From: Sipunculus nudus
Lineage: Eukaryota; Annelida; Sipuncula; Golfingiida; Sipunculidae
Assembly (NCBI GenBank): GCA_026874595.1
Contig: CM049322.1
Span: 59,464,886-59,528,885 of the forward strand
DNA: 64,000 nt
Direction: 5' to 3'
Made by a program: the position numbers and the translations under genes. Positions within the stretch are counted from its first letter, which is position 1. Every line of letters starts with the position of its first letter. This document shows, one piece after another, positions 34,115 to 47,377 of the stretch. The notes under the pieces were generated by a model. The model was given only the letters and a program-made list of their open reading frames with translations, was not told where the DNA came from and searched no databases.

Positions 34115-35990
34115 CTGTGATATCCGAAAATTAAAACAAGCATCCCTTTTTTGCTACTATTAAAAAGAATGAAAATGTTTTACACTTATGTAAATGTTAT
34201 AAATTATTTTATTATAAGATTGAACCTAAGATGCTGAAAATAAGTTCAACCATTTATCTTCCCTGCTTTCTATATTCCGTTTTATGATTGTTGTTATCAT
34301 ATATACAGAATGGATGCCACCCAAACAAGAATCACAGAAAATGTTTCGGTTTGTAGGAATAATTTTGTATATTTTTTTATTTATTTTCTGCTAATTCATT
34401 ACATCTCATACAATGGCATTGATCATTTGTCGTAATCAGTGAAATCCAAATCAGGACCAAATTTTGAACGAAATACTTGATGTTGGTTATCACTAAACAA
34501 ACTTGAACATCTGTTATCGATGCTTTTGTATTGGCGTCAGGTATCAAACCATATGAAAACAATTGGCTTATGACGCCAATCAAGGGGTAAAAAGGTGGTT
34601 TACTTGACATGTTTAATTTTGTGATTTACGGATAAAGACACGTTTGTACATAGCTAGCTGGAAATATGCCAAGTATGCAACCTATACTCACTGTTCATAA
34701 TGACCGTTTTTCAAAAATCGGTCTTCTTTAAGTAAAATGAAACTTGGTCATTCATTGAATTTAGATACAGAAGCATAAATATATTTTGTTTTGGCTACCA
34801 GTTTTCTCAGTGTAGCCGCACTACTTGAGGATTCTAAAGCAAAATGATGTGACATCAGTCCTGCCAAGTTCCTTCCTTGATTTTTATAGTTCGTTTTCTA
34901 TAGGAAACACTAAGATAGCACATACCTATGTCCGAGACATGGTCTGAATCAAGATAGGCTTTACCTTATATAGCGTTCAGTCCAACCATTTAAATGTATT
35001 GCTTACAGTACAGGTATGTCGGATATTCAGGAGCCCGGAATAGCCAAGCCAACCGGAAGTGACACTGAAGCGGATACGGAGAATGATTTGTTAAAACCAA
35101 TGGATGAAAGCGACATCGTATTTCTTGTGGAAGAAAATACCTGCGAAGACATACGAGAACATGCTAAAGCTTTTCCAGATATGTCATAATCAAGAGATGG
35201 AAGCTGATGGTAATGTAACATAATGTCAAAAGTTTTTCACGAATTTTAGGGTCATGAGATGATAGTTCATGGTTATTTGATTATGGGCATTTCCTCAGTC
35301 TCTTACACACACCCACATTTATGCGTCAATGCTTAAATATCCATATAAAGTCGGTCTCTGTGATCGACACAGCTAGTAAAGCTTGCTAGTCAAGTTTCTC
35401 TCCTACAACAGACCCAGAGTCATCGTCAAGGCCAATTTTTTTTTGTGATCATCGTCGACAGAAAAAAGCCTTACTCAGTTAAGGCTCCTGATATTTATCT
35501 CTGCAAAACCTGCACAGTTTCGCGTTTCCAGAAGGTACATGACAAGCTGAAGGCACATGAAGTTCGGCTGACACTTTTAATAACTATTCATTGCTCATAA
35601 TGGTCACACAGTCTGGTATTCACTTGATAATAGAATGCAGTTTTATTTCTGTAATCGAAATAAGAAAGAACAATTTGTACATGCTCATGTTTCAGATTCT
35701 TTTTTTTTTTTAATTTTATACACGTTTTTTCTTTCTACATTTATTTGTTATGTTTCTTTAATTGAAACATTTGAAAAAATAAAATATTTCGGCAGAAATT
35801 AGCTCTTACGAAAACCTCTTACGTAAACTTCAAGTATGAACCAAAGTTCATATAGCGAGATCTATACTTTTGCTTTATATTATTAGTTGTACTGGTCTTA
35901 CCGTAGCTATAACAATAAACGTAAGCCTGACAAAGCATATATTCTTGTCTTATTCAATAAAAAATGTTTATAAAAGTATATAAAGTGTAT
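34115..35990 (+). repeat. Segmental duplication, copy B (BTB locus)
   Basis: Matches 1525-2060 and then 5270-7460 in order, including the 5' flank 'ccttatatagcgttcagtcc' and the 3' flank 'caataaacgtaagcctga'. The 3.2-kb block with the foldback element is absent, and most of the intron plus exon 2 is deleted. The 45-bp satellite follows at 37.1 kb after about 1.1 kb of other repeats. Confidence 0.85.
35016..35580 (+). pseudogene. BTB/POZ pseudogene, paralogue of 5639-7078
   Basis: Begins MSDIQEPGIAKPTGSDTEAD like the intact gene and keeps the 'ESDIVFLVEE' strand. It has lost about 101 nt corresponding to 5761-5861 of the intact copy, which removes the BTB core and shifts the frame to an early stop near 35187. 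The intron and most of exon 2 are also deleted; only the last ~115 nt (35460-35578, APDIYLCKTCTVSRFQK) remain. It cannot make a BTB domain. Confidence 0.85.
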
Positions 35991-36039
35991 ATGTATTAAA
36001 AGACTAGAATACGGGAAGTCGACAAGCGACTATGTGTAT

Positions 36040-37060
36040 CTGCCAAAATCAGAGTGGAACGGGTGAAGTGAGGCATGGATTGAGTGGCAAACGAAATAGA
36101 GTGAGGTGTGTTGCATATAAGCATGGATGTCTGCAGCCGAAAGGTGTATGTAGGTTGCGCCACCTACCACAAAATACAGAAAGCAGTCCAAATTGTATAC
36201 GTATGCAACATTTTTGGCAGAAAAGTCAAACCACTACATGTATATGGGTGATTTTATCCCACAGCAGACAAACAGAAGGACTTGTGCAAAAATGGTGGCA
36301 GGTGGCGCCACAAATTTTGTGTATGATTAAGAGCTATGTGAGATCTATACACATGCAAAATTTCAGGGAGATATGTCCAACCAGTCCTCTGAATGTCTGC
36401 AGCGTTAGCATAAATGTAAATGGCACACCTGCCAAAAAATTCGAGAAAGCAATGCAAGATGTATAAACACGCAATATTTTAGGCAGATAAGTCAAACCAC
36501 TACTGAGATATGAGTTATTTTAGCACATGGCAGACAAACAGACGGACGCTGTGCAAGTGGCCCCTCCAGTTAAAGAGCTATGCGAAATCTATACATATGC
36601 AAAATGTTGGCCCAATCGGTCAAACGGTTTCCGAGATATGAGCTAGGAAGTCTGCATCGTAAACTAGAATGTAAGTGGCGCCACCTGTCATAAAATCAAG
36701 AAAGCTGTCCAGGATGTACACCAATGGCGCCACCATTTTGTGTATATTATAAAGCTGCTCAAGGGCTATATTTGTACCAACAAAAATTTCCTGGTCGGTC
36801 AAACGGTTCCCGAGATATGTGGGTTTATGTGTGGAAACAGACGCACAAAGGGACCCTGGGCAGAGAGGAAAGGTCAGAGGTTAACGCCAATTGGTTAGGC
36901 ACCAGTTCATATGTGACCCGATAATTGGTGTAAGTTTCGGAAAAATCAGTCCAGTAGTCTCAGAGCAGTTCTCCGGAAACGAACGCGGCGGCGGAAGCCG
37001 ATCAAAAACATAGTATCCGCAAAACTTCGTTTTGGCGGATCCAACGAGACATTTGACACA
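36040..37060 (+). repeat. Diverged tandem/dispersed repeat with 'ggcgccacc' and 'gagatatgag' motifs
   Basis: Four to five units of about 120-170 bp share 'gcgccacctg', 'tcaagaaagc.gtcca', 'tatacacatgca', 'gtcaaac', 'cgagatatgagt' and 'cagacaaacaga'. The right end (36900-37060, 'agttcatatgtgacccg ... cagttctccgg') recurs at 62040-62170. A long frame at 36032-36466 falls entirely in these units and is not a gene candidate. Confidence 0.6.
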
Positions 37061-37094
37061 CAAAAAAAACATAATATCCAGCAGATTATTCTGA

Positions 37095-37530
37095 GTCCAA
37101 GATAAACCCTTAATGTTTTACAACGCCGGTTACACAGTACAAACGGATAAGCCCTTAATAAATTACAATGCCGGTTACATAGTACAAACGGATACGCCCT
37201 TAACATAATATAGCACCGGTTACAAAGTTCATCCAGATAAACCCATAAAATATCATAGCGCCGGTTACACAGTACAACAGGATAAACCCGTAAAATATCA
37301 TAGCGCCGGTTACATTGCATAAAACGATAAATCCTAAATTTATAATATAACCCCGGTTTACAGTACAAACGGATAAGCCCTTAATATATTATAAAGCCGT
37401 AACACAGTACAAACGGATATGCCCTTTATATATTATAACGCCGGTTACATAGTACAAACGGATAAGCCCTTAATATTTTATAACGTCGGTTACAAAGTAC
37501 AAATTGATATACCCTTAATATTTGAAATAG
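37095..37530 (+). repeat. 45-bp minisatellite, array 2
   Basis: About 9-10 units of the same 45-bp repeat as 7540-8275 ('cgccggttacacagtacaaa'), in the same orientation, downstream of the BTB pseudogene. Confidence 0.9.
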
Positions 37531-39929
37531 ACAACTAATGAAATTTCCCTCAATTGGTTAAGGTGCAAAACAAGACCCGTTTCAGAAATACTTCCATGCC
37601 GGCCATTATACATTTCAACTCAAGGCGGAGAGTTACCGTCTATTTATGATAACGGGAAATTTTCGTAACAAGAGGGTGGAAATCGGGACCGGTATTTAAA
37701 AAAAGGCAACATTGCTGATATCCCGGTGGTTCTAATCGGCATTGAGGTTGTATTTCACGTGGAAAGGTCACCGCAAAAAGAAGTCACAATCAGTACTGGC
37801 CTGATACCGTACAGATCCCACCATGATACAGTCATTAAAAAACTGTTCTAGTGGCCATAGCAATCGTGAATAGAACAAAATACCGGATATTGGGTCAATA
37901 TATTACGAGAGCCTTGTATCAAACTATGCACCGTACTGACAAGAATACGACATGTGAATTATATACATACATATCTGCGAGGATCTGTCGCATCGCCACG
38001 TGATTTACAGCACTCTAAAGCAAAAACAAAATCTACCGGAACGAGTGTATTCCGTGATATCGGGTTAAGATATGAAAACTGTTCAAGCGAGTATATAACA
38101 ACATCCCACGGACAAAATCAGTTGTGAAAATAATATAAACCTTATTTATTACACCATAAGAAACTTATCGTATCTCATCGCGTTTTACAACACCTGATCA
38201 GATAAAAAAAGCTTTACCCCTTAACACATAGTAAAAATAATGTACCGACTCATAACTATTCATTTTGCACTTGCGGTAAAAAAGTCCATACCGGGCATGC
38301 GTAATACAATGCCGAAGTGAATTGCTCAGGCAAGCTTATTAAAAAAACACTCGTAAGAAAAAAGTGCTATCCGAGCGCGCGAGCAAAACGCGGCATTAAA
38401 GGTTTATCATAGAACTGCGGTTACGTTTACAGGCGGGGAAATTACAAGATCTAGTGACAGACCACGTGAAAAAAAAAGAATTTGATTTGACACTCTCCTT
38501 TGCTCTGTAGTTCTAGAGACGGAGGAAACTAGAGAACCCGGAGAAATCACCCGACTACAGCCACTCTCCTAGCCAAGCCTTGGAACGACTCCGGGTGGCC
38601 AGGGTAGACAGCCGAGCGTTTTACCCTTCAACTCTGCAGGTTCCAATAATACTTGCATAATTATTATCATAACACTTAATTAAAAACTGTGTTGAGATGT
38701 ACAGTAGAATTACACCCCCCCCCCCCCCCGCCCCCATACAGACAGACTCCTTGGCCTTACCCTTCAGCTTTCACCTGACACGCGACGTGCCTGGCTACCA
38801 GAACGAGGCAGGTTGCCAGGAGACACTTCATGTTGACACGGCAACGAACTGACGTGCGCAAAAGTGATGTAGACCGCTTGACGTCTTGGCTTTAAATACC
38901 TTCTCAAGCCGGTACAGGTGTGTCATTAATTAAACCAAATCCCATCTAAACCCGAACACTATTAGCCAGTTAAAACATGCACGTGTGTATTCTTTCAGGT
39001 GAAACAATGGAAATAATTTCTGTTCAAGATTTTTATATTTACTCAGGCAAGATATGCAGTGTATGTTGGAAGTAATGAGAGGTGTTAGGTGTGATTCAAT
39101 TATTAAAATCAATTTTCCAAGCAGGTGAGCTCGCTACTGGTCCCTACCTTGATACCATCAGCGGTACACTGTTATTTATACATGTCAATGTATTATTGAC
39201 ATACGGTTAAGTACTAACATTGTGTGATCAGCGTACAGGTGAATCTAACCGGTAATCTATCGTAATGCCCCACGTTTAAACTTCACTAAATAATCGATAT
39301 GCAGACCCTTACCAAAAAAATAAACCCCATCCATCCAACATAAATGAGTCATAAAATTTGAAAATTGATTTTAAAAAATGACATGCATATACAGTGATCT
39401 TATTTGCTTTATAAAGTTATGTGTTATATCGGACATGAAAATGTCTGCATCTTCTATTTGGATATGGCATAATCAAGCATCACTATATATCTAAAATAAC
39501 CTATGTAGCATATGTATATAAAAATATATAAATCGCTCCCTCTTTTTTTGTTTATTTTTCCTCAAAATATATAGAGACAGAGAAAAAGAGAGAGAGAGAG
39601 AGAGAGAGAGGGAGAAGGAAGAGAGAGAAAGGGAGAACTTAAAAATGAATAAAATATCACTCAAATTTGAAAATCACATTTTATTTCAATTTTATGAACC
39701 AACACGAAATGTTTGTTTAGGAACCATGCGCTTGCCGGAAAGGACGTAAAGTTATACAGATGAATGTGCAAGGCAAAAGTGGAAGAAGCTAAGCCGTAGT
39801 TTGTGAAGATAGGACAAATATTAACAAAGTTATAAAGAAAATAAGATTTTGATATGTTTTAATCACCTTGAACTTGACCTTTGACTTATTTGAATATTCA
39901 TATAGGATGTCCAGATTTCGTTACGATAT
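37531..39929. other. No gene recognised
   Basis: Mixed sequence with a C-run at about 38717-38732 and a (GA)n microsatellite at about 39580-39630. The stretch at 38480-38780 is more GC-rich than its surroundings, but no supported exon was found. Confidence 0.45.
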
Positions 39930-40520
39930 ATGACAACTGTAAGTTACAAAGCGATTCATGCAGGCTGTGGCCTGTAGACTGCTAAATGTGAGACGCAAGA
40001 ACCAGCAAGCAGGCGAAATTGAGGACAACTGACAGACAGATAGACATACTAAGTGACACAAGGCTGAGACCAGATGACTTAATCAGGTTTGAAAGAAGAC
40101 CCAGAGGAAGAAAATAAGTTATAATTTATGTTATTGAGGTTTATAATTTTTTAGATCTTGCCAAAAAATGATATGTTGTAGAGGTTTGAGTTCAGCGCTC
40201 CTTAACAGCCATATCCTAAATATGAAAAATCGTTTTCGAGCTATAAGTTTAGGTTATAAGATGTACCAGTTTAAGAAGTATTCCTGCAAAACTGTGGCCT
40301 GTAGAATGCTACGCGTAAGACGCAAGAACCAGCTAGCAGTCGAAATTGAGACAGCTGACAAATAGACAGACATTGCTAAAAAAATATATGTTGAAGAGGT
40401 TCGAGTGCTTTGCCCCCTTGCGGATATTTCCGGAAAATGAAAATCAGTTTCGAGATATGAGTGTAAGACATATGATGGACCAGTTTCAAAAGGATTCCTG
40501 CAAAACAGTGGCTTCTAGGG
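39930..40520 (+). repeat. Dispersed repeat, three diverged units
   Basis: Units at about 39950-40060, 40230-40375 and 40440-40520 share 'actgtggcctgtag', 'gacgcaagaaccagc', 'gaaattga' and 'gacagaca'. The last unit is truncated. Spacing is about 250 bp, and it is probably a relative of the 36-kb family. Confidence 0.6.
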
Positions 40521-41164
40521 TATCACTTATTGATATCTCGCAAAATCTCGTTTGGCGAGATATTGTGTGGGATATTGCGAGATTTTTACAAGAACCTTGA
40601 AGAACTCATTGCATGCCACCTAACGTCTAGTCTGTTTGTTTGTTTTTGTACTCTCTACAGGCAACAATTTTGCAGCAATTGCATTTAAACTTACACAGCT
40701 GGTAGACAAGCAAAGGAGATTTCAGGCAAGCAACAAACAGACATACGGAACAAATATGGTCTTTTTAAAGCGCGCACAGATAATCAAACATACGGAACTG
40801 ACCAATTTGCTTGCCGAATTGAAGAGTCTGTTCAAGTCAAGGATCACTGAGTGTAGCAGAATATCTTTTTTATTCCGGTTGTAACATGAGACTTGTCGGG
40901 GAAGCAAACCTACATTCACATGATTGCTGGTCCAGCAACCACCTCTGTTGTATACCACTCAGCCAGCACATGAGAACGCTGATAATTATACTCCTCTCAA
41001 ACTATTTTATCAAATAGCTCGGATTGTTGTAAAAATCACCAGTTGTACACGTTACAGTTGCAATCATGACCTTATACAGTGATCATGAACTGGTACATTG
41101 ATGAGAAGCTAGTACAATAAGCATGAACTAGCGCATTGATCAGGAGCTAATACATCGTCAGAGA
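40521..41164. other. No gene recognised; short 'tgatcatgaac' quasi-repeat at the right end
   Basis: Short frames only. At about 41080-41160 there are four degenerate units of the ~21-bp 'tgatcatgaactagtacat' repeat that is larger at 46.74-47.06 kb. Confidence 0.5.
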
Positions 41165-42860
41165 AATGTTGTTTTCGACAGAAAAAAAGTGTATTTATGT
41201 TTCATTGTCTGTTTGTATTTTTCTGTTTAGAAAGTGCCTTAGCATGATGGAAACAACAAAATGTATTTTTAGTGACCATATCGAAGGTTTCTCCCATATA
41301 ATTGTAACTATGTACAACTATTTATGTTAATGGAGAAATTAAAATGACACAGTTAATTACAAGAAGTATATATTTTGGAGAGAAAATACTTAATACATTG
41401 GATGTAAATTTACTAAATGCATGTGAAGCGGACGCTGATTCGCAGATACAGTCAGGCCGTCCCATAAAACTATACCATAGAACCCCGGGTTCAGGATCCA
41501 AGGTAATGATACCAAGTAACAGTGACATCAGCAAATAAGAGCCTTCCTGTTTAGTCCCTATGGACTGATGTAGAGATAAATTCCCTTCCTTCTCATATGT
41601 TTACAAAACTATTTAACTTTTTGATTCAGTACAACATCAGGCTTATTTGACTGCTGGACCTACAACAACACTCCTACTTTCTGGTGATACACATATCTGG
41701 ACAAACCCTTTTGCCAAATGCAATGTCTCAGTTATCTGACTGATTATAAAAAATACATGGTCAAACTGTGCTAAACAGTTGCTAAATTATATACAGCTGT
41801 TGATTATGCTGCCCAACTCTTTTGTCAGTGTGACATAGCAAAGTTCCCAGATAATATTATTGTGCTCTGTGCGTGGTAGGCACATACAGATTAGAGGTCT
41901 ATAAACACGGATGTTTCTTTTTTTTCCTATGCAGTATCTTTCATGTCCCAAAATAACACCGATGTGGACTTTCCGTCCTATTTGTCATTCCGAAAATTTG
42001 AACTGATTGCAAAGTGGTTATAGTTAATTTGATCGAGCCTATGATATATAGGGTGGCAAGAGAACTTGCTTTTCCTATTGTTTGTTTTTTATGTTCTATT
42101 TCTGTCGACTTTATTTTTTATGTTCTATTTCTGTTGGTTGCCTGTTTTTTATATTCTATTTCTGTCGTCTGTTTCTTTTTAATGGCCTATTTATGTGAAT
42201 TGTCTGCTTTTTACATGTCTGATTTTTATTCATCTGATTAAAAATGCAATTCTGCTTGAAACCTACATTATATCTTTGAGTTCATATGTGTCAAGATTTC
42301 TCTCCTCATTAAAAGTTAATGTTTTCCATTGGTCCACACATCCAGTTAAGTGACATGGTACTATGAACATATAAATTATTCTTTATCAAGGTATCTGGAA
42401 TTTATCAGCACTCGAGGATTTATGCTTAAAAATGTGTTGATAGCATTTCTTACTGCCCAACAGAGACCCTAACCTTGAAATATATGCTTTAAAAAAAGAG
42501 AATGTATTATGCTAGCGCCAGCCGATATTGAAAGTAATTAATGATAGCTGTATAGTTTACGCCAAGTTGCAATTGAAGCGCTTAACGTAAACCCATATGT
42601 TTATTTATGCATAACACGTACATACTTATTCCGTCGATGAACGTCTGAGCATACATATATAATGCATAAAATCCATCATATAATCTACCATCTTGATAGT
42701 TATGCATTAATTTTCTGAATAACCCATCCCCTTATTTGTCTTATGGATTATATGTGCCACAGCTAAAATAAATGATCTGTTGTGCTTAAAGTCGCGTAAG
42801 CAGACCCCTCCCCCTGATAACTTCTGCGCAGTGATTGTGGACTAAGAATGTTTGACTAGA
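41165..42860 (+). repeat. Second segmental duplication, copy C
   Basis: Collinear with 48540-50480. Shared landmarks are 'cagaaaaaagtgtattta', 'ctgtttagtccctatggact', 'gatgtagagataaattccct', 'caaatgcaatgtc', 'gaagcgcttaacgtaaa' and, near the end, a 'ctgttgtgcttaaagtcgcg' region. A 30-40-bp tandem of 'ttatgttctatttctgt' lies at about 42085-42175. Divergence is high, so the event is old. It is non-coding. Confidence 0.75.
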
Positions 42861-42879
42861 TTAGTGTGCTGCAAGTGAT

Positions 42880-43420
42880 ATATTTAACCTGAATTACCGC
42901 CCGATAAAACTTAAATAAAATCGGTTGACTAAGCCCGAAATCTTTTAGGTTCCTTAGAAAGAATAAACGTTGTTGTGCCTTCTTTACGCAGTAATTAACA
43001 TTTTAGGCCCACTTCAAATCAGAAAAAATAAAAATTCCTAAAAATTTAAAAGAGTCAACGATTTCAACCTCGGAGCCTTCAGTTACTAAGGGTATTATTT
43101 CAGTTTTCTTCCGTCTAAAATCAATTAACATCTTTTTGGTTTTCTTAACATTTGACTCAAGATTATTTTCAGAGCGCCATGAAGTTAAAGTTTTAATTTC
43201 ATTGCGGTAAACACTTTCGTTATTTCCCCGGATGAGCCCAGAAACTGTTGTGTCATCTGCAAATATTACAATGAGGCAATCATCAGAAGTAGAGACACAG
43301 TCATAGGTGAATAGAGAGTAAAATTTTGGTGAAAGCACCCAACCTTGGGATGCTCCAGTGTTTAAGACCAATTCTTCGGAAATAATGTTACCAATCTTAA
43401 CCAATTGAGTTTAAGATCCA
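42880..43420 (-). pseudogene. LINE reverse-transcriptase fragment (Rex/CR1-like)
   Basis: A minus-strand frame (43404-43003, 133 aa) carries RT motif B 'NTGASQGWVLSPKFYSLF' (usual APQGCVLSPLL), the catalytic FADD in 'IVIFADDTTVSGLI', then 'TLTSWRSENNLESNVKKTK' and 'SFKFLGIFIFSDLKW'. Past a stop, 'KKAQQRLFFLRNLKDFG' and 'ILFKFYRAVIQ' continue the thumb region down to about 42890. It is truncated at both ends. The preserved frame suggests a fairly young insertion. Confidence 0.8.
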
Positions 43421-43559
43421 GTTACACAAGTTAATATTAAGACCCAGTTTTGATAGTTTTCCCGACTTATTTATGGGGAAGGATATTGTTAAGGTTTGTT
43501 AATCTGCTGGATCTAGAAACTTTTAATTGTGCAACCAGGGAGGTTAATAAAATCGTAAT

Positions 43560-45100
43560 CGGAAATTTGAAATTAGGTCTCTGCGAAGTATTCCCTTTAG
43601 ACTATGAGGCTCGATTGTAAATTTGATACAAATTATCCAGTAATTCGGTAATTAATCCATGAAATACTATGATTTTTTGCTTAGTTTATTGATTATGAAC
43701 AGTTTCACCAGCTGATTGAGACTTGTGGTGCCAATATATTTTTTCTCAATTTTACGATTATTTAAATGACAGCAATATTGTAAGTTTCTGATCTATCATT
43801 CCATCTAGTTACCTGAAATTTCGTAAATATATTGATAAAACTAGTTTAATCAGGTTCACTGACGAAACCCATTTTTATTAATCAGTGGGTTCAAGATCAC
43901 GGAACCCACTCTTCCAGAAATTTTGTTGTATTTGAAGAAAAAATTTTCATCTCAAATCTTCCATCTTTCACGTGCAAGTTACTTTGCAAATGGGAAGGAA
44001 CACTTTTGCCTCACAAGGTCACATGGTCAAAGGTCAAGATCACAGGACCAGCTGAAAATTTTGAACAAGTTATAAGCCAAAGTTATAATTCCGGCCTACA
44101 ATCTTTCTCATATAGACTAGCGAACAATAAAGTAAGGGTGCTTTTCCTTTTGAAGTCACATGGTGAAAGGTCAAGATCACAGGACCCTCAGGACGAAAGA
44201 GAAACCATATTTCTATATGTAATGATGTGTGGCTTGGGTCATTCAGATTGCTTTCTAGTAACTTTGTTAATTTTACATAAGTCACGACATGTTACACCGG
44301 GAATCACTGATTGCCTGACACACTATATACACTGTATACACTGTATAACCTTACACTAGACTCAGGCTACCAATCTCTTATGCACACAGAGGTTTTGTGA
44401 TGGATACATTGAAAACTTATTACTTAAAAAAACTTTACAATTTAAGCAATCTTCAACATGTGAAGCAGAGGGATAAAAATTGCTCAGCTGACAGAAAGTC
44501 AACTTAGGTATAGGAAGGGGCTTTGTCCGTCATCCTTCCCGGCTGCCTAGGTGTCCGTTAACAGGACACAGATCTTAACCTCTACGGCTGGAAACCTGTT
44601 ACTAAAGATCCAGACAGGTCTATAAAATTGCTTTGGTACAAATGAATCTTGGCATGTTTATTGATCCTGTAATGTTTTCAAAAGTTCCTGTTGACTGGTG
44701 GCGCCGCCTATATTTTTATTATTTTTTACGCATTTTTTTTTTTTTCATTATTCCGTCTTTCAAAGTAGCAGTCGTCCGTTAACAGGGAACAAATCGTAAC
44801 CGTAGGAGCTAGAATCTTCTTACTTGACATCTTTGGAGGTAAATGCAAAATTGCCATGGAAACCTTAAATTAGGTCTCTGTTACAAATATCCTCCGTGCT
44901 ATGGGGCTAAAATGAACTCCAGAATAATTAAAAATTTAATACAAATCTCCATTTTCTGAATAACTAATCATTGATCGCCATGATTCTTTGCATACATATT
45001 GACCATGGAGTGTTTTATCAGTTCATGAAGACTGGTGGCGCTCCCTGTAATTTTGTTTTATTACTTTAACCCTTTTTTGTCTTTTGAGACCTTTAAATGA
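43560..45100 (+). repeat. Diverged dispersed repeats ('aaattaggtctctg' and 'aggtcaagatcacaggacc' families)
   Basis: Units at 43565-43790 and 44865-45060 share 'aaattaggtctctg', 'gaggctc/ggggct', 'taataatccatgat' and 'actggtggcgc' text; 44590-44760 is a third, weaker copy. Between them, two units at about 44010-44060 and 44155-44200 share 'aaggtcaagatcacaggacc'. No coding potential is seen. Confidence 0.5.
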
Positions 45101-46739
45101 CATTTTTACCTATAGGTTGAATTTTGGGACTGCAAAATGATTTCAATGGCGTTTCCAATCAGTTTCTCCCTGTGCACAGTTTCATACATTGTAGTGGTCT
45201 GAAACTTAGATTTGCTACAAAGCACAATTCGTAATCATTGGAGCAAGATACTTCTGACATAACGAGGGAAGTCCTGGAGAAATCTCTATGTTAATATTTT
45301 ATAAGGTCACAGTGACCTATTTTCTTCAAGCTGTTTCTGAGTGTTAGCAAAAAATTCTATTTATATAATCCAGTAGCAAATGTTCAGTCATGACTAGTAT
45401 TATCATCACTGGTGCTGAATCTTGCCAATTTTCCACCTGGTGACCCCTACCCATCATATAACTCCACATCATATAATTCGTCAACATGACCTCATTTGCA
45501 TAAATTACAGGCTTCTGTACAGTCCCTTAGGACAACCAGAAACAAACATGTAAGTCCATGTAGTATCACACTATAGCGGTAACGGTAACAACTAGTCAAT
45601 AAGCTGAGCGTCATGATCCATTGGTCACTTGTTATTCACTAAAAGTAAAACTATACGTGCCGGCATTTTCCCATTAATCAGACTATTGTTATAACAGAAC
45701 GCGTTATGTCATCTGTTGGTATTTATTGTTTTTACATACGAAAATCAACTTAAAACCTTTGATTTTGTTCTTTTAATGGCATCTGTGCCAGCTGTCAACA
45801 TCAGTTTTCAATTATATGACTCTCAGTCCCGGAGCAAGGTATCGCCGTTTATCGGAGTGTCCGAGATGACCCAGGTGAACCTCCCCGGCGTCTCTTGCTA
45901 ATTCTTTCGTTCTAGAGGGCGCGTGATCTATGCGTGTTTGGTCTTAAAAATCTCCTGTTCATGCGGTTAGACATGAAAGGCCTACCCAGAAACCGGCGTT
46001 GTTTTGATTAGTCACGGAGCGGTAAGCCGACGAACCAAAAATGTCCGATATCCCCCCCCCCCCCCCTTATTCTATTACCGACATTGACCACCTGTTTTTG
46101 CAAGGGGAAACAATTAGAGTGTAGAGCAGATGATTAAGCGACCTTATTTTTAACAAGGTGAATAAATATCTACCTTACACCTTATTTAAAAAACATAATT
46201 ATTCAAAAATATGAGAAATCAGTCTAAATTTTACAACACATCAGACCCACTTAGGGCCGTTATGGTCATTAGTCAAATGCAAAAAGATCCTTAATTGACA
46301 GCTGGTGATTGGATGTTGTCATGTAAACACTGTCATGTACAAAATTAAACAGCTAAAACAAGGATGGTTACTCATGCAGGGACACATCATATCTGCCAGA
46401 TCATTGTAAAGAGACTAAAAAATTGTGAAACATAAACTTGGGATATATTGTACAATTCTTAATTGCCATATTATTATTGTCACTTCCACATGTAGTTTTC
46501 TAAGAAATTATTGAAAATTTCAAACTTTTAAGACAATCATATCCAAAAAGCAGGTGGACAGCAAGTAAAACGGTCTATAGATCCTAATTTCATAAAATAT
46601 AGACAAAAAATGTTACACGTGTTCACCAACTAAGCCCTTAAACAGCAAATCCCTGACAGTTAGAATTAGTGACACAGAGACAAGAGAAGCGACATCTTGA
46701 CTGACATCACTGGACTGACATGTAAAAAAAAAGCAAGGA
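45101..46739. other. No gene recognised
   Basis: Contains a C-run at about 46050-46066 and short frames without domains. 'gctgagcgtcatga...ggtcacttg' near 45604 recurs near 51279, a small shared fragment. Confidence 0.45.
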
Positions 46740-47060
46740 GCTGTATTGATCATAATCTAGCACATCGACCAATCAACACATGCATAACATGCATCATAAG
46801 CATGTACATTTAACAAGCGTCAGTACATAAAATGTAAGCAAGTACAATCATCATAAGCAAGGACACTGGTCATTAGCAAGTAGAATTGCAATGGTCTAGT
46901 AAAAATGATCATGAGCTATAGGACATTGATCATCAGCTGCTGCCAGTAACGTGACCATGAGCCAGTGCATTGATCATAAGCTAGCATATTGATCATTAGC
47001 TATCACATTGGTCATGATCTAGCACACTGATCTTGAGGTAGTACACTGACCATGTCCCAC
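46740..47060 (+). repeat. Degenerate ~21-bp tandem repeat with TGATCA core
   Basis: About 14 loose units of 'attgatcatgagctagcaca'. The palindrome TGATCA recurs about every 21 bp, close to two helical turns. A short version lies at 41080-41160. Confidence 0.7.
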
Positions 47061-47217
47061 TTACAGGTGATCGAATGAATACCGTAACAGGTTAGCAACT
47101 ATAGTCCTAAATAATCCATTACGTTTAATTAAACGCGCTGACTCGGACATTTTATTATTATTCACTGGCATGTGACCACTAATTATCCAGTTAACACCCA
47201 AAGCACTTTCGGAGATA

Positions 47218-47377
47218 GAGTGGAACCCCGCCTTGCGACCACCCCGCAATTGCGACCACCCAACAACTACGACCACTATTTTCGGTCCCAAATACACGAT
47301 CCAGGTAACTTAGAGTTTCACAAATTACGACCACTTTGGTCAGTCCCCCAGGTGGTCGTAAGTGTGGGGTTCCACTG
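47218..47377. mobile_element. 160-bp MITE, TA-flanked, pogo/Tigger-like ends
   Basis: Terminal inverted repeats of about 27 bp: the left end is gagtggaaccccgccttgcg, and the right end, reverse-complemented, is cagtggaaccccacacttac. Both are then followed by 'accacc'-type sequence. A TA dinucleotide flanks each side (47216-47217 and 47378-47379), as for Tc1/mariner-superfamily insertions. CAGTGGAACC-type ends recall pogo/Tigger. No transposase, so it is non-autonomous. Confidence 0.75.

Noticed and set aside
36032-36466. 144-aa frame as a possible gene
   Set aside because: It lies completely within diverged dispersed repeat units that recur at 36.5-37.0 and 61.9-62.2 kb, and a competing frame exists on the other strand.
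42014-42241. Multi-pass membrane protein frame
   Set aside because: Hydrophobicity comes from a tandem 'ttttatgttctatttctgt' repeat within the segmental duplication; it is not conserved as a frame in the copy at 49.3 kb.
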